A stretch of DNA of 64,000 nucleotides from Hypericum androsaemum (GCA_963995505.1 OZ023186.1:6944001-7008000), one strand, 5' to 3'; numbered from the stretch's first letter, positions 43,146-54,972 are shown. Notes: generated by a model from the sequence alone, not told the origin. A program made the numbers and translations.

Positions 43146-44600
43146 ATAATTCTCAATATTCCATGCTTTTCATATCTGCTAACATTGGAAAAGCAGCATA
43201 GGTAGTAACTCTTTGCGTTTCAACTTTCTCAGGTCCTCTGCAGCTAGTGTAAATCATTGAGAGACGTTTACCAAGGTTCCTTCAGCAGGTCTCTGGCCCT
43301 CCAAATTGTGAAACCACGATGTTCTTGCGTGTGGACTAGCTGCAAACATCATCTTGTCCTAAATATCTTCTTTTCAATGAATATGCACATGTACCTGCAA
43401 TAGAGGATGAGATTTAGCCAGGATTCTGCTTCTTTAAGTGAAGATAACTAGCTTTAACACAGTAGGCACCATCCTTTGCAGGTTTTTATGAGGAAAATGT
43501 TCATGAGTTATCTTTAACTTACTGATTGCATCTTTTTCGCGTGGATTAAAATAGTTATTTAATATCACATTATTCCACATTTTGTTTTCAGCATCATACA
43601 AATCAACAACAAATTCCGGAACAACATTGTCTATAATATAACTCCCTGATCACCGTCTTGTAGCGAGGGGTCGTTCATATCTGAATTGATCTTCCATTGC
43701 CAAGCCTCCAAATCATGCTTGATCTCCTTCCACAGTTGATACCTCTCCTTATCCACGAGTTTCTTCTTCCAATATGGGCCTACAAAAAGGTAGAATTGGG
43801 AAAGTACAAATCAGCCGGAGTTAGATTTTTTTTATCTTCTAGTATTCGAGACAATTGCATGACCGACTAATCCAAATTCGAATTGGGTAGAACTTTGAAA
43901 GATAGCAAAGTTTTTCAAAAAATATTTGACTCGTAACATCTTAATTTACCTAGAATAACATCTGGCTAGCCTTCTTAGTAGCTAGAGTTAAATTGGCATC
44001 AAACTAAGATTGTTTTGCTTCTTTTTTCTTAATTGTTAGGGTAATGTTTTATAGTTTGAAATTTATATGAACACCCTACTTTTGTTCTCCTTCCCTCTCT
44101 CTCGATCTTGTATTTTTTAAACAGTAAAATTTATTGATAATAACAATATTTACATTATCAAGGTACGAAGTTGCAGCCGTTGTTCTTGTTAAAACATTAA
44201 CGTACTAAAATCTAATAAAAAATCGTATCAGGTAAAAAAAGTGCCTGACTAACGCCGCAGATACACGATTCTAAATTCAAACCACCCAAGTCCTTAAACA
44301 TAACAACGACACCTAAAACTCCTAAACTTATAACAGGCATCCTACAGAAAAACTAGTGCCCGACAGCCGGGAACGTCACTCCGACTGCCCAGTTTGTGGG
44401 TTCCAGCGGAGTAGGTGCTATTGTTCTCAGGCTTCCCCTGAAACGAAAGTGACGCACTCCGAGCCTTCCTTAAATGACCTGACATTGTAACTCTTCGCAT
44501 TGACTATTTTTCTTTTTACAAAGTAAAAAAAACTCAGAAGTCTCTATCATTTGATATACTGTACTGAAAATTTTAGAGTTTAGGATTTAGAGGATAAGGT
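43146..44600. other. Intergenic, probable decayed LINE sequence
   Basis: No frame or repeat boundary could be fixed. Only scattered short ORFs occur. Confidence 0.4.
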
Positions 44601-44990
44601 ACTCCTTATGCAACGCTGGAGTTGAGTCCTCAAATCATCTCTTCATCACTGCCCGGTTATGATTACGATATGACTGCCCGGTTGTGATTACGATATGGGA
44701 CTACTTTGCTAATGCTATTGGTGTTCACGGGAAGTTTGTACCGGAGTTGAGTCCTCAAATCATCTCTTTATCTCCTCATCTCAAGGCGACTCTCCGAATG
44801 GATTTTTTGGTCTGGACTTTCAAACACGATGAATTCGCTAGGTGTCTTGCTGTTTATAAATTCTCTGAAGTAGGCTTGTACTTTTTAGGAGTTCTGAACC
44901 TTTTGATTTGAGTGCTTACTTTGCAATCAGGCTTTCTCTATACAGCTTGTTTTCGGTGAAATGAAAATATTTACTTTCAAAAAAAAATAT
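44601..44990 (+). mobile_element. LINE 3' end with poly(A)
   Basis: A plus-strand segment (ATWDYF-like short frame 44684-44911) ends in GGTGAAATGAAAATATTTACTTTC followed by a nine-A run, the usual end of plant LINEs. Near its start, the phrases GTTGAGTCCTCAAATCATCTC (44623-44643, 44748-44768) and ACTGCCCGGTT(A/G)TGATTACGATATG (44648-44671, 44672-44695) are each duplicated. Confidence 0.45.
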
Positions 44991-45239
44991 TGTACTGAAT
45001 AGTAAATTGGTCACTTTCAAGAAATTGAAGTCATTTGTCAAATTTAAATTGTACAAAATTTGAACTATATTCAAATGATAAGAAGAAGAAGTCTAATACA
45101 AATTATATTCACTAATTATAAAATTCTAATTCAGCGAAATTCTAATTCTTTTATATGGGTGAGGTGAGGGCCCCACAAAAAACTACCGTGACGCCCACGT
45201 ATCAAAATTGAAACGCCAGATTTAATAGAAATTAGGAAA

Positions 45240-45480
45240 AATGCATGGTTTCACGGATATCACATTTAAGCCGTGTGGTTTAAAATTTAAAATTCAGTCC
45301 TTATGCTTTCCGAAAATTTACAGCATATGGTCCCTTACTACTGACGGGGCTGAAAGAAACATATTTTTTGACACGTAGGTTGATATGAAGTTGTTTTGAT
45401 GTCTATGTGGCATGCCAGGGAGGATATTTGAAAAAAAATCATCCCAAAGAAGATGGGCATAGATGTAAACCTCTCTCTAA
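45240..45480. mobile_element. Single TIR-like arm of a MULE/MITE
   Basis: AATGCATGGTTTCACGG...CCGTGTGGTTTAAAATTTAAAATTCAGTCC resembles the arms of the element at 62988-63540. No opposite arm was found, so it is a remnant. Confidence 0.35.
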
Positions 45481-45609
45481 AATGATACTATCTAAATTGA
45501 TAACCTCATAAAAAGTTTCGGTTTTAAATTGAGACTAGTGCTAATGTCACACCCCAAAAATTCAAATATCGTGGCATAGGTACGTGATCAATGTGTTAGT
45601 TGGGAGAGA

Positions 45610-47290
45610 ATGGGTAATTTCATTCGGGTGTACTTTCCAAAAAAGTATTCTCAAAATTGATCTTTTTCAGAAGAGATGGACGTGATAGATTAAATGTGTA
45701 CGTGATCAATGTGCAATGAGGAATAGTCAGCTGGGAGAGCTGATGGAGAAGATGGGATTGTTGGTTTGGTCCTGAGGGAGTGGTGGTTCTTTTAAGTAAG
45801 GTATGGGTAGTTGGTTGAAGTAACCCAACTAAATTAGACAAGAAATGACCTAGCTAAAGTTGCAGGTGCAAGTTGTGGTATGATCCTCAAGTCTTTCCAG
45901 AGCCAACACATCAAACATGAGGAACTTTGTAGGTGTGGGGACTTTGCATAGTAGCAGTGGGATTTATGCTAGTAGTTTATTTCCCGTGGGTGTTTTTTCA
46001 GATTTTGTAGGTTTTAATGTGAAGTAAGGGTATTTTAGTAATCTCATACTGTTATTTGAGACATAAATTATTCCGAAGAATTATAATTCGAATTTGTTCA
46101 AATTCGAATTCTAGTCACCTCTAGGTATTGGGCTCTGTATTTATTAAAATAGAAAGAAAGAAATAACATATTAAATGAAAATCTTTTTAAAAAATTCAAT
46201 CCAAATGTAAACATTATCTTTTAAAATTTATGATTGTCTTATCATCCACGACTAAATTCATTTTCTCTACATGTCTTGGATTTAATTTCCGGACCCATTA
46301 TTTAATTTGTTGTCTCCACAATAACTATAGGGCAGGACACCAGCAATCCTCTTCCGCATGCCTAGCACGATGAGATGACGTCTGGTTGAAATTGGTCTTT
46401 TCCAATCAGTGTACTTTCCAAAATGTATTCCCAAAATGGGTCTTTATCGGAAGAGATGGACGCGTGACTTGATTGTTAGACATTAATAGATTAGATGAGT
46501 ACGTGATGAATGTGCAACGAGGAAGAGTTAGTTGGAAGAGTTGATAAGATTGTTGGTTTGGTTCTGAGGTAGCGGTGGTTTCTATTAAGTAAGGCATGGG
46601 AGTTGAGCAATTGAAGGGATCTGGCTACTAGGATTGAGGTGGGGAACCAAGGGTAGTTGCTTGCAGTAACCCAACTAAATTAGACACGAAATGACCTTGC
46701 AAAAGTTGCTGGTACAAGATGTGTTAATTTTATATACGATGTTTGATGGGTAAAATGATAACATATCTTATCTCGTATTTTAGAGGACGGTGGATCGATT
46801 CCCACCTTTTTGAAAATAGAAAAACTTTATTTGGGAAGAGAACAAAGCGAATGCCGTCTAGAGACCCGGATTTTAGGCGAATCTGCCTAATTTTTATTAA
46901 AAACATGTATTTATATAAGAGTTATCAATGAGCTCATTAGTTTACAATATCCCTCCTCTGTTTGTACTTTTATTAAGCAAGAAGGTATGGGAGTTGAGCA
47001 ATTGATATGAGGACATGGAATGGAGTCTAGTTATTGTATGATCCGTAAGTCATAATTGCAGAGCCAACACATCAACATTAAGCTTACTTTTTTCGAAAAT
47101 AGAAGGACAAGCCTTGATATATAAATACAAAAAGAATACAAATCTATCTTAAATAACATCCTATCCCTCCTACTCCAAGTAGAGGTCCTTCTTAAATAAC
47201 ATTAAGCTTACTATTTGTCATATGGCCATGCAGCGGATATTCTCCATTGGTCATGATGCGCCTCAACCGACTACCGTTTGGTTCATCTAA
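45610..47290 (-). repeat. Two degenerate inverted copies of the BAHD 5' flank
   Basis: Read on the minus strand, 47290-46395 repeats in order the blocks of 40830-41100: CCGTCACTTAGATG, GGTTGAGGCGCAT, GATGTGTTGGCTCTGCAATTATGACT, CTCCATTCCATGTCCTC, CAACTAACTCTTCC. It also has insertions of unrelated sequence. A second shorter copy is at 45925-45610. They share further sequence with each other (GATGGACG..., CCAACTAAATTAGACA). No acyltransferase coding sequence follows either copy. Confidence 0.6.
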
Positions 47291-47888
47291 GTGACGGAAG
47301 AATTTACAATATGTTTTCTACAATTATGATTCGATATAGAAAATTATTGAGATTTCATCAGTTTTTCAACTGCTTAAATGTTGGGATGAAAATTCGGATT
47401 ATGTGGCAAACGTCGCAAGGTAATTTATTCGGTTAGGTAATTGTTGAGATCTTATCAGTTCTTTAAATAATGATGGTTGTGGTTGTTCTATGAATTGGTT
47501 GCTTCTTTACTCACGTATTAACGCCCATCTGAAACAAAGGATTGGTCTTCTTGTTTTACCCGAGTCAGATATTGAAGATCCCTTTTTAAGAATCGTAATG
47601 AAAATCTGGAGGAATGATGAACTAGGATGAGATGTGATCCCTACGAAGGGGTGTTCAGGTGGTTTTAATGGCGTGTGTAGTAAGTCTTTTTTTCTCCCGT
47701 AATTCTGTGGTAAAAGGTAATAGGTGGTTGTGTTTTAGGTCTAGGTAGTACTGGGTATGTTTATTCGCGGCTTAATGTGTTTTGGGGCTTTTTTTCCGGC
47801 TGGCCAGCTGTGGGTTTTTCCCAAAGGAGTTTCTCACGGTTGAGTTTTTTACTGAGTTTCGCGGTCCCAGCCTTTTACTATTAGTACA
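47291..47888. other. Unassigned DNA
   Basis: GT-rich sequence with no recognisable gene. It may be part of a LINE interrupted by the adjoining gag-only element, because the right flank at 50725-50895 ends like a LINE. Confidence 0.35.
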
Positions 47889-50724
47889 TTTTGGGAAATG
47901 CAAGGAAACATCAATGCAAATAATGGACACAAGAAATTACATGGTTCAACCAATTGCTTATGTCTATGGAGAGAAGGAATATTTTAGTAATGAGTTTCTA
48001 AAATATTCCAACCAATTGCTTATGTCTATGCAAATAATGAACACAAAAAATTACATGGTTCAACCAATTGCTTATGTCTATGGAGAGAAGGAATATTTTA
48101 GTAATGAGTTTCTAACCATAAAGCCATACAATCTAGTGTAACATGCCCTAATATATATAGACAAACCCTAACAAATCACGAAACCTATCTAAGTCATCTA
48201 GGACTCCAAAATAAGACTAAAAAAAGAAATAATTAAGGCTTTGGCCCGACACACTTGCGACGAGAAGACCCCTTGCGATCAGAATGCCTTGCGAAAGGAA
48301 TGTCTTGCAACGGGAAGACCTATTGTGATGCCAGTCCATCACTCCTCGTTTGTTTCTGTAGCTCGGCACTTATGTTCAAAATCTAATTGGCGACTGCTAA
48401 TGCCCTACTTGTGTCTGTCACACCCCGGGCAGTCGCCAACTCTGCTTGGTTCTTGCCACTCACAAAACTCTCCATATTGGCAAGAACTTGTCCCTTGGAG
48501 AAACCATCTTGACTCCACCTTGAACCATAGATCCTTTCGTACTCATCTATGTCCCAAAACTCGAGCATCAACCGAGTTTGCTAAGTGTATTCCCTCCATC
48601 CACCATTGAACCCCAACATGCTAGTTCACCTATTGAAGTAACCTTGTGACCAATAGATGTCCATCTATTTTCCCGGTCACCCTCATTCTTCGTAACCTTG
48701 AACTACTTCCTCGTTTGACCTTGTTCCCTTTGCCTCAAACTAATGCTACAAGCAATATCATACATTGGATAGCCTTTTGTTCTAGTTAGTAGAACCTTTG
48801 ACACGTTGCAAATTTCACCATTCGCCAATGAGTGAGATTGAACTTCATGGTATTTCCAACAGTTTTGCATTCCCATTGCCAAACCCTCCCAACACCTTTG
48901 TATTGTAGTGCCTTTTGACAATCATAACATCTTGCTAACCTTGTATCCGCAAATCTTCATTCCAAGAACCATCTTGGCTGCACTCAAACCATTCATGTCA
49001 AGACCTCGCTCCTTCATACGATCTAACCTCATATTCCAAAAAAAATTTCCTCCTCCATCAAACCCCATTGAGGCGACTCCACCTTCAACATTATTTTCTC
49101 TACTAACATGTAGGTATTTCTAGCAATCCTTTCACCCTTCATCACCACCATAGCATCCTTCTCCACCTCCATTAGACCACCTTCAATGTTAAAGACATGC
49201 TCAACATAATCAAAGGCTCCTAATAAGATCAAATTTCTTTCTACCTTTGGAACATATCTAATCCCATATAACTTTCTCAGTACACCATCCCGTATCTTAA
49301 TTCGTATGTCATATATGCTAGTAATTCTACAAGTAGAATCATCACCCATAGTCACCATACCTGAATTAACAAACTTATAGGTGTTGAACCGGTCCCAATT
49401 TGACCCGTCCAAAAGAGCACGCGTTATCCAAAAGCCAAAATTCAACAAGATGCTTTGGACTTCATAAGACAGAAAGATAGTCACCATTTGACCCGTCAGA
49501 ATATGAGGCTATATTCACGGAATCCAATCAGTCATGATCCTCTCTTGGACAATCCTTTCATGTGCCCATTTTATCTGCATTTAAAGTAATTTTTATTAAA
49601 CCTCCTTGACCCCGACTTAGATCATTTTCCATCCTTTTTCTTCTCTACAATCATGATTTTTTCTAACAACCAGCCCTTCTCTTCGTTCATCGCCAACCTT
49701 CTTCCTTTAATGAACCTAGCAATATCTTCCAACACCAAGGACTCTTTTCCCAATTTAAAGTTTTAACCAAACTTTTGTAGGAACTTGGTAAGGAACTCAA
49801 TATCAATAATGCATTGTCTTCATCATAGAACCTTACATGGACCCTTATCAAACCACTCACAATGTGCCTGAAACTATTGATGTGTTGGCTCAAATCTGAG
49901 CCCTCCATCATCTTAAACATGTACAACCTTTTCTTAAGATATAGCTTGTTCGACCGAGACTTTGACATATACCTATGCTCCAATTTCTTCCAAATCTCAG
50001 TTGGTGACTCCTCATCCATGACGTGATACATTACATAATCCACCAAGCACAAGTGAATTATCGCCACCTCATTGGCCTCAAACTCTTTCCACTCTTGCTC
50101 CTCCATCTTCTCAGACTTCTTCCCCGAGAGTGCGTTGAACATCCTTTGTTGTACCACTAGATCTTTGACGTGCCTTTTCTATAACCCATAATTCGATGAT
50201 CCATCGAATTTTGCCAAGTGAAACTTCGCGCCATGACCCACCAACCTCTTCCTTAACTCTGATAGCAGTTGTTGGGAAATTCATGGAAATAATAACACAA
50301 ACAATGGACACAAGAGATTATGTGGTTCTGCCAATTGCCTACATCCATGGAGAGAATGAGTATTTTATTGATGAGTTTCTAGCCACAAAGTCATACAACC
50401 TAGAGTAACATGCCCTCATATAAATAGACAAACTCTAGCAAGCCACGAAACCTATGTAGGTCATATAGGAGTCCAAAACAAGAATCTAAGCAAAATATGA
50501 AATAATTATGGCTTTGGCCCGACAGACTTGCTACGGAAAGACCCCTTGCGATGGGAAGGCTTTGCGATGGAAAAACCTTTTGCGATCGCTAGTCCATCGC
50601 TCCCTATTTGTTTCTATAACTCGTCACTTGCAATCAAAATCCAATTGGTGACCGTTAGTGCCCTACTTATGTCCGCCACACCTCTGGCGTTCGCCAGCTC
50701 CACTTGTTCTTGCCACTCCCAACA
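47889..50724 (-). mobile_element. Second gag-only copia-type element (TR-GAG-like), 2.8 kb
   Basis: On the minus strand the 5' LTR is 50724-50270 (TGTTGGGAGTGGCAAG to ...CCCAACA) and the 3' LTR 48467-47889. A degenerate Met primer site (TGCTATCAGAG) adjoins the 5' LTR. The 3' LTR is about 125 bp longer because an approximately 113-bp block is duplicated in tandem (about 47921-48033 and 48034-48116). The interior has gag, the start of protease, and then the same unrecognised region as the element at 18117-20571. Integrase, reverse transcriptase and RNase H are absent. Its LTRs differ from those of the first copy, so the two are related families rather than the same insertion. Confidence 0.78.
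48600..50240 (-). pseudogene. Gag, protease start and unknown tail of the second gag-only element
   Basis: Open pieces are 50157-49687 (gag: EQEWKEFEANEVAIIHLCL, VMYHVMDEESPTEIWKKLEH, LPSSYKSLVKTLN), 49487-49029 (post-protease: NTYKFVNSGMVTMGDDSTC, RYVPKVERNLILLGAFD), and 48921-48703. The tail keeps alignable phrases with the first copy: GLDMNGLS against RLDMNSLS, LSKGT, RTKGYPMYDIACSISLR against GTKGCPLYAMASSIGLR, and TSIGHKVTS against ASIGHKFTS. Stops and frameshifts are present. The zinc knuckle and DSG motif are degraded beyond reading. Confidence 0.68.
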
Positions 50725-50900
50725 ATACGAACGTGGGGTATCCATTTTCTCCAGGGGTATTGGTCGGGTAGCCTTATTTAGGGGGGTTGTATTGTGGTTT
50801 GGTCAAGTTACAACTTATGTAACCGACAATGTTCCAAGAGATGTGTGTGTGATTCTGAAAGATGAGAAATAAAATCTATTTACCTTTAAAAAATAGATGG
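50725..50900 (+). mobile_element. Probable LINE 3' end
   Basis: Ends GATGAGAAATAAAATCTATTTACC followed by A-rich sequence, like the LINE tail at 44601-44990. No domain is readable. Confidence 0.35.
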
Positions 50901-51963
50901 ATGTGTTTTGACAGTGAATATGCGGATGGGACCGAAAGTTGTGCTCTTTCGGTCCATGTTTTTTTTAAACAGTATAACTTATTCAACAATTAAATCGCCA
51001 AAAATACAAGACTCCGTTGCTTGAATTTTTTGTACAGTTTGAACCAGCTGTTTAGGGATCCAGATTTGGAGAAGTTTGCCAAGTAAAGGAAGCATTCGTA
51101 CCTTCCAAATTATCAAGGAGAAATTCTAGACTCGGCTTCGTCCTTTACCTCAGGACATCCAATTCGTGCGAGCTGGCCAAACGGATTGGGGTCAAGTCAG
51201 AAATTAGCGTGACTCGATAGATAGGTGATTATCTTTTATTTATTAAATAAAAATGTGCCCGTGAATACTAAACGGTGAAAAAATAATAAGTTTAATTACT
51301 TACTATTCCAGCATTTATTTTTGATTTAATAAATTTTACTTTGTAAAAAAAACTAACATCGGCTTTGCTAGATCTATAAGAATTCACTATTTTGAAGAAC
51401 CGAAAATACGTGTTAAGCGCTTTATATTAAAGGATCTTAGTGATGTCCCTTATACTAAAGGATGTCAGTGATGTCTCTTTCCCAAGATGTGTTGTAATAG
51501 AATATATGTTTTGGTCTCACAAAATATTTGAGCTTGTATCTATATTTTTACACTTGTTACTAAAAACATGAAAAACATTATTCTAGACTAGCTAGTGAGT
51601 TGAATAGGTAGCCTTAAGCATGCTTCTAGGCTACTTTGGATATGGATTCCCCGTCTAGGATCTGGTTACCACGTTATATGTCTAACTCTATCTTTTTTTT
51701 TTCTTTGATTAATAAAATTCGATAATTATTTTTTAAAAATAGATGTTTTGGTAATAAAATTCTACTGGGGGCTAATCGTCGACCAATACTAAGTCAGTGC
51801 GCAATATGAGCTTGGGCCGGAAAAAACATGAATATTAATCAACCATAAACCAACAGACCAAATTGCAGCAACCAGCGAACCAAAGTTAGTAGCTCCGCAA
51901 ACAAATATAAACGAAGGATAGAATACTTGACAAAAATAAGCGAAAGAACAACAACACGTAGCT
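50901..51963. other. Intergenic DNA and 3' flank of the BAHD gene
   Basis: AT-rich. A LINE-like T-rich/AATAAAATTCGATAA tail occurs near 51690-51740, and a short direct repeat (CTTATA(T/C)TAAAGGATCTTAGTGATGTC-like) at 51420-51475. No gene seen. Confidence 0.5.
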
Positions 51964-53340
51964 TTATGATCCCGACAGGCCGCGCACAAACAAGGAGTCA
52001 AAGACTTCCATCTCCCCCAGAGTCATGACTAGGCCAATCTCGATTCCGCCATTTGCATCCGCCATGGAAATTCCCCCCGTCCAATCTACAGACGTGAATT
52101 CAAACTTGACGGGTCTCCCCCACCCAAAATCTATTTGGTAAAACTCAAATCGGGGTGACCCGGCCACCCCGAAACAAACTTCTCCTTTACCTGGCGGACT
52201 GGGAGGCGGAAGATTGTCGTTGAAAGCTTGATAAACAGACTTATTCCGGGTCCCTTGAATACACTCGCTGATGATCTTAGCAACATCCGCAAACCCATCC
52301 TCTCCCCTTACGACTTCTTCGGATACATTCGCGAAGCAACCAACGAGACAGTTACCCATGTAATTCTCGTCAAGTGGTGGGTCTAAGTAGGCCCTACATT
52401 CTGCTGAGACTCCGCAAGTCACCTCTTTGAAACGGTTGTTCTTGGCCTTGACAAGGCAAGCCACCGAGTATGAATAAGCGAGCACAAAGGTAGACAAATG
52501 TAGGGTTTCAGTGTTACCCAATTTGGACAAAGCCAGTTCCCTTAGTTTCCTTGCATCGTCTAGGGAAACCTCAAAAGTTGCACGTACTAAAGCTGGGTCT
52601 ATGTCAGGCATGGGAGGCAGCTTCAAGCTTCTTCTCGAGGGAGAAGGAGGCCTTAACTCCTCCAAACGCTCGAGGACCTTCAAACAAAATGCTTCCGGGT
52701 CCTTGACAACAGATCGGTCAAGAAACGGTGTCAGCTCCGGAGGCAGCGAGTCCAGGCTCGTGGAGAGTTGCAGTTGCTTGTTCATGTGGGTCCATGCTTT
52801 AAGGAAAATCGAAACGCTCTTACCATCGAGAACGGCGTGGTGGAAGCTGACCCCAATCGCGATACCGTTGTTGGGAAATAAAGTCACCTGGAGGGATATA
52901 ACGGCCGCTTCCGATTCAGACACGTACAACTTGGGCACGTAGCAGCGTGACTGACTGGCCTCGTATGGCTTGTTCCCGGCGAGGCAGATAAAGGACTCCG
53001 GGTTTGTGGATTCCGCGATTGTTAGCGAAAGAGAGTCGTTTGGTTTGTAGAGGATGGAGGGTATTGGGTCGTGTGGGGGCCACGTGAGGCGGCCGGCTAG
53101 AGGGAAGAAGTGTGTGATGGTGAGCGAGAGAGAGTGCTTGAGGTTTGGGACGATGACGGAGTTGAAGTGAGTCGGGGTCGACTCGGTGAGTTGGTAGAAG
53201 AATATCATCTCTAAGGTGGGGAGGTGGAGAAACCCGGCATCAAAGAATGTGATGGGCATGGAGAAGTCGGGCAAGTTTGAAGCTGGGGTGATCCGGCAGA
53301 CGTCGAGAATAGTCAGTGCATTTTGGGTTGAAGATTCCAT
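51964..53340 (-). CDS. BAHD acyltransferase, malonyltransferase-like (clade I)
   Basis: A complete single-exon frame of 458 residues. The catalytic motif is H168-AVL-D172 followed by G173 (HHAVLDG) and the structural motif is D404-FGWG-408 (FYQIDFGWGRPVK). The segment YMGNCLVGCF (327-336) matches the Y(F)GNC signature of BAHD clade I, whose members move malonyl or aromatic acyl groups from CoA onto glucosides of anthocyanins, flavonols and other phenolics. Other family marks are FFPLAGRLTWPP (78-89) and the AECRAYLDPPL region (313-323). It would act in the cytosol on a glycosylated acceptor. The UGT gene 7 kb away on the same strand could supply such acceptors, but this is only inference from proximity. 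The start at 53340 lies about 30 nt after a good TATA box. No stops, frameshifts or missing residues. Confidence 0.93.
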   Translation of the reverse strand: MESSTQNALTILDVCRITPASNLPDFSMPITFFDAGFLHLPTLEMIFFYQLTESTPTHFNSVIVPNLKHSLSLTITHFFPLAGRLTWPPHDPIPSILYKPNDSLSLTIAESTNPESFICLAGNKPYEASQSRCYVPKLYVSESEAAVISLQVTLFPNNGIAIGVSFHHAVLDGKSVSIFLKAWTHMNKQLQLSTSLDSLPPELTPFLDRSVVKDPEAFCLKVLERLEELRPPSPSRRSLKLPPMPDIDPALVRATFEVSLDDARKLRELALSKLGNTETLHLSTFVLAYSYSVACLVKAKNNRFKEVTCGVSAECRAYLDPPLDENYMGNCLVGCFANVSEEVVRGEDGFADVAKIISECIQGTRNKSVYQAFNDNLPPPSPPGKGEVCFGVAGSPRFEFYQIDFGWGRPVKFEFTSVDWTGGISMADANGGIEIGLVMTLGEMEVFDSLFVRGLSGS

Positions 53341-53365
53341 TTGTATTGGTGCGGCCTTGGAGGTG

Positions 53366-53380
53366 TATATATGTTATGGA
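53366..53380 (-). promoter_or_regulatory. TATA box of the malonyltransferase-like gene
   Basis: On the minus strand, ACATATATACACC lies about 30-40 bases before the ATG, which would give a short 5' leader. Confidence 0.5.
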
Positions 53381-53508
53381 AGAAAAGAGGGTGTGTATTT
53401 CTATGTAGACGAATCGAAGGACGAGTTTATAAATACACAACTCGGTATGGTGAAATTAATAATATTTCTATCTAAAATCCAATATTTATTTTTTTGATAA
53501 GTGGAACT

Positions 53509-54087
53509 TATATTATAATATGAACGGGTAAAAGGTACCTATGATCACTTATTTTTTGTAAATTTTAGCCTATAATTACTATTTTATTTTTTATTTTTTA
53601 TGATCACAAATCTATATTAAGTCATTTTTATGATCACTTATTAATATTAAGTCATTTTTGTATGGTCATTAATCTATATTAAGTCACCATTTTATAGTCA
53701 TTTTAGGTAATTTAAAATTATAAAATTTTATAATATGAACGGGTAAAAGGTACCTATGATCACTTATTATGATCACTTATTTTTTGTAAATTTTAGCCTA
53801 TAATTACTATTTTATTTTTTATTTTTTATGGTCACAAATCTATATTAAGTCATTTTTATGATCACTTATATTATAATATGAACGGGTAAAAGGTACCTAT
53901 GATCACTTATTTTTTGTAAATTTTAGCCTATAATTACTATTTTATTTTTTATTTTTTATGGTCACAAATCTATATTAAGTCATTTTTATGATCACTTATT
54001 AATATTAAGTCATTTTTGTATGGTCATTAATCTATATTAAGTTACCATTTTATAGTCATTTTAGATAATTTAAAATTATAAAATTTC
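53509..54087. repeat. AT-rich repeat cluster, three copies
   Basis: The phrase ATATGAACGGGTAAAAGGTACC occurs at 53518, 53733 and 53876. Each copy is followed by CTATGATCACTTATTTTTTG and a block with TCTATATTAAGTCATTTTTATGATCAC. Copies 1 and 3 are about 215 bp and copy 2 is about 143 bp, lacking the last third. The cluster begins about 170 bp before the acyltransferase start codon. Confidence 0.85.
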
Positions 54088-54589
54088 CAAAATATCCTAA
54101 CTTTTTTCTTTTTTCTTGCTCTCTTGCATTCTTCTCTTTTCTCCCCTATCTCTTCGACAAGGAGTCGTAGGCAACATTGACATCGTTTTGGCGCTATCAT
54201 GCCACCTACACGTTATATATCTGAATCAATATAAAAATTTACAAAGCGAGATAGTGAAATAAAGGGCAAGCCACCCTCCATCAATGCTTTCTCTACGCTC
54301 ACTTTCGGACTTCTATGATCCTTTCAGAGTTTGGTCTAGTTATCCTAATTATCGTTGAGTTTTTTCAATAAATCAAAAAACATATTTTCGGTATTTTAAT
54401 AAATCATTAGACTCGTGATTTTCTATCCACATTTGCGTCTGAAGCAGTGAAGTGCTCAAAGACAAACCACACATGCGGCAACGGAGGACATTCTCAATCG
54501 CGACGATCTAGATCAGAGAATCGGTCAATTGATCGAAAATTAAAGGATTCACAAAATGTCAAGAGTCTCCTAGGTATGATAAAGAATTT
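54088..54589. other. Intergenic DNA
   Basis: No gene recognised. One phrase near 54245-54300 (AAAGCGAGATAGTGAAATAAAG ... CCTCCATCAATGCTTTCTCTACGCTC) closely resembles the 3' coding end of the UGT at 60197-60260, on the same plus-strand reading, so it is a short fragment of a UGT paralogue. Confidence 0.5.
54243..54303 (-). pseudogene. Small fragment of a UGT gene (C-terminal coding end)
   Basis: About 60 bases match 60200-60262 (the last codons of the UGT) with roughly 85-90% identity by eye, in the same orientation. It suggests a former tandem UGT copy or a captured scrap. Confidence 0.5.
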
Positions 54590-54972
54590 TCCAATGTAGG
54601 TTTATAGCATTGGTTTAGGACAACAAGAACAAAGTCCAATGAGCAAGTAGTTCGAGGTTGCAAAGTATAACGATGATCGAAAAAATAGAGAGACATGTAT
54701 TGGTTATGAATTTACTTCTGTAAGAGAACTCATATGTTAGGGGTCCATGGAGATTGTATGTGCTAATAAATTGGCCATGCTCGAGTTTGAAAGATGTCTT
54801 CAAGTAATTTGAATGAGGATGAAGAGAGAGTGGGATGGTTTTTGTTGAGGAAATAGTGGCTAAGGTTCAAGATCGAGTCGGTTTGATTTCGAATAAAAAA
54901 TTTTAGTTTCTAAGGGACCATTTCTCGTCAAGATGGAGATTGTTGAAGAGTGGTCCAAAATTTAAGATTTCC
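54590..54972 (+). mobile_element. Tail fragment of a gag-only element
   Basis: Matches 19905-20320 of the first gag-only element: AGCATTGGTTTAGGA, GTTCGAGGTTG, AAAAATAGAGAG, TTCTCGTCAAGATGGAGAT, then the LTR start TGTTGAAGAG. Only the unknown tail, polypurine tract and first bases of the 3' LTR remain. Confidence 0.65.

Noticed and set aside
48241..48609. 122-codon plus-strand ORF
   Set aside because: It overlaps the 3' LTR and tail of the minus-strand gag-only element and is not conserved in the other LTR.
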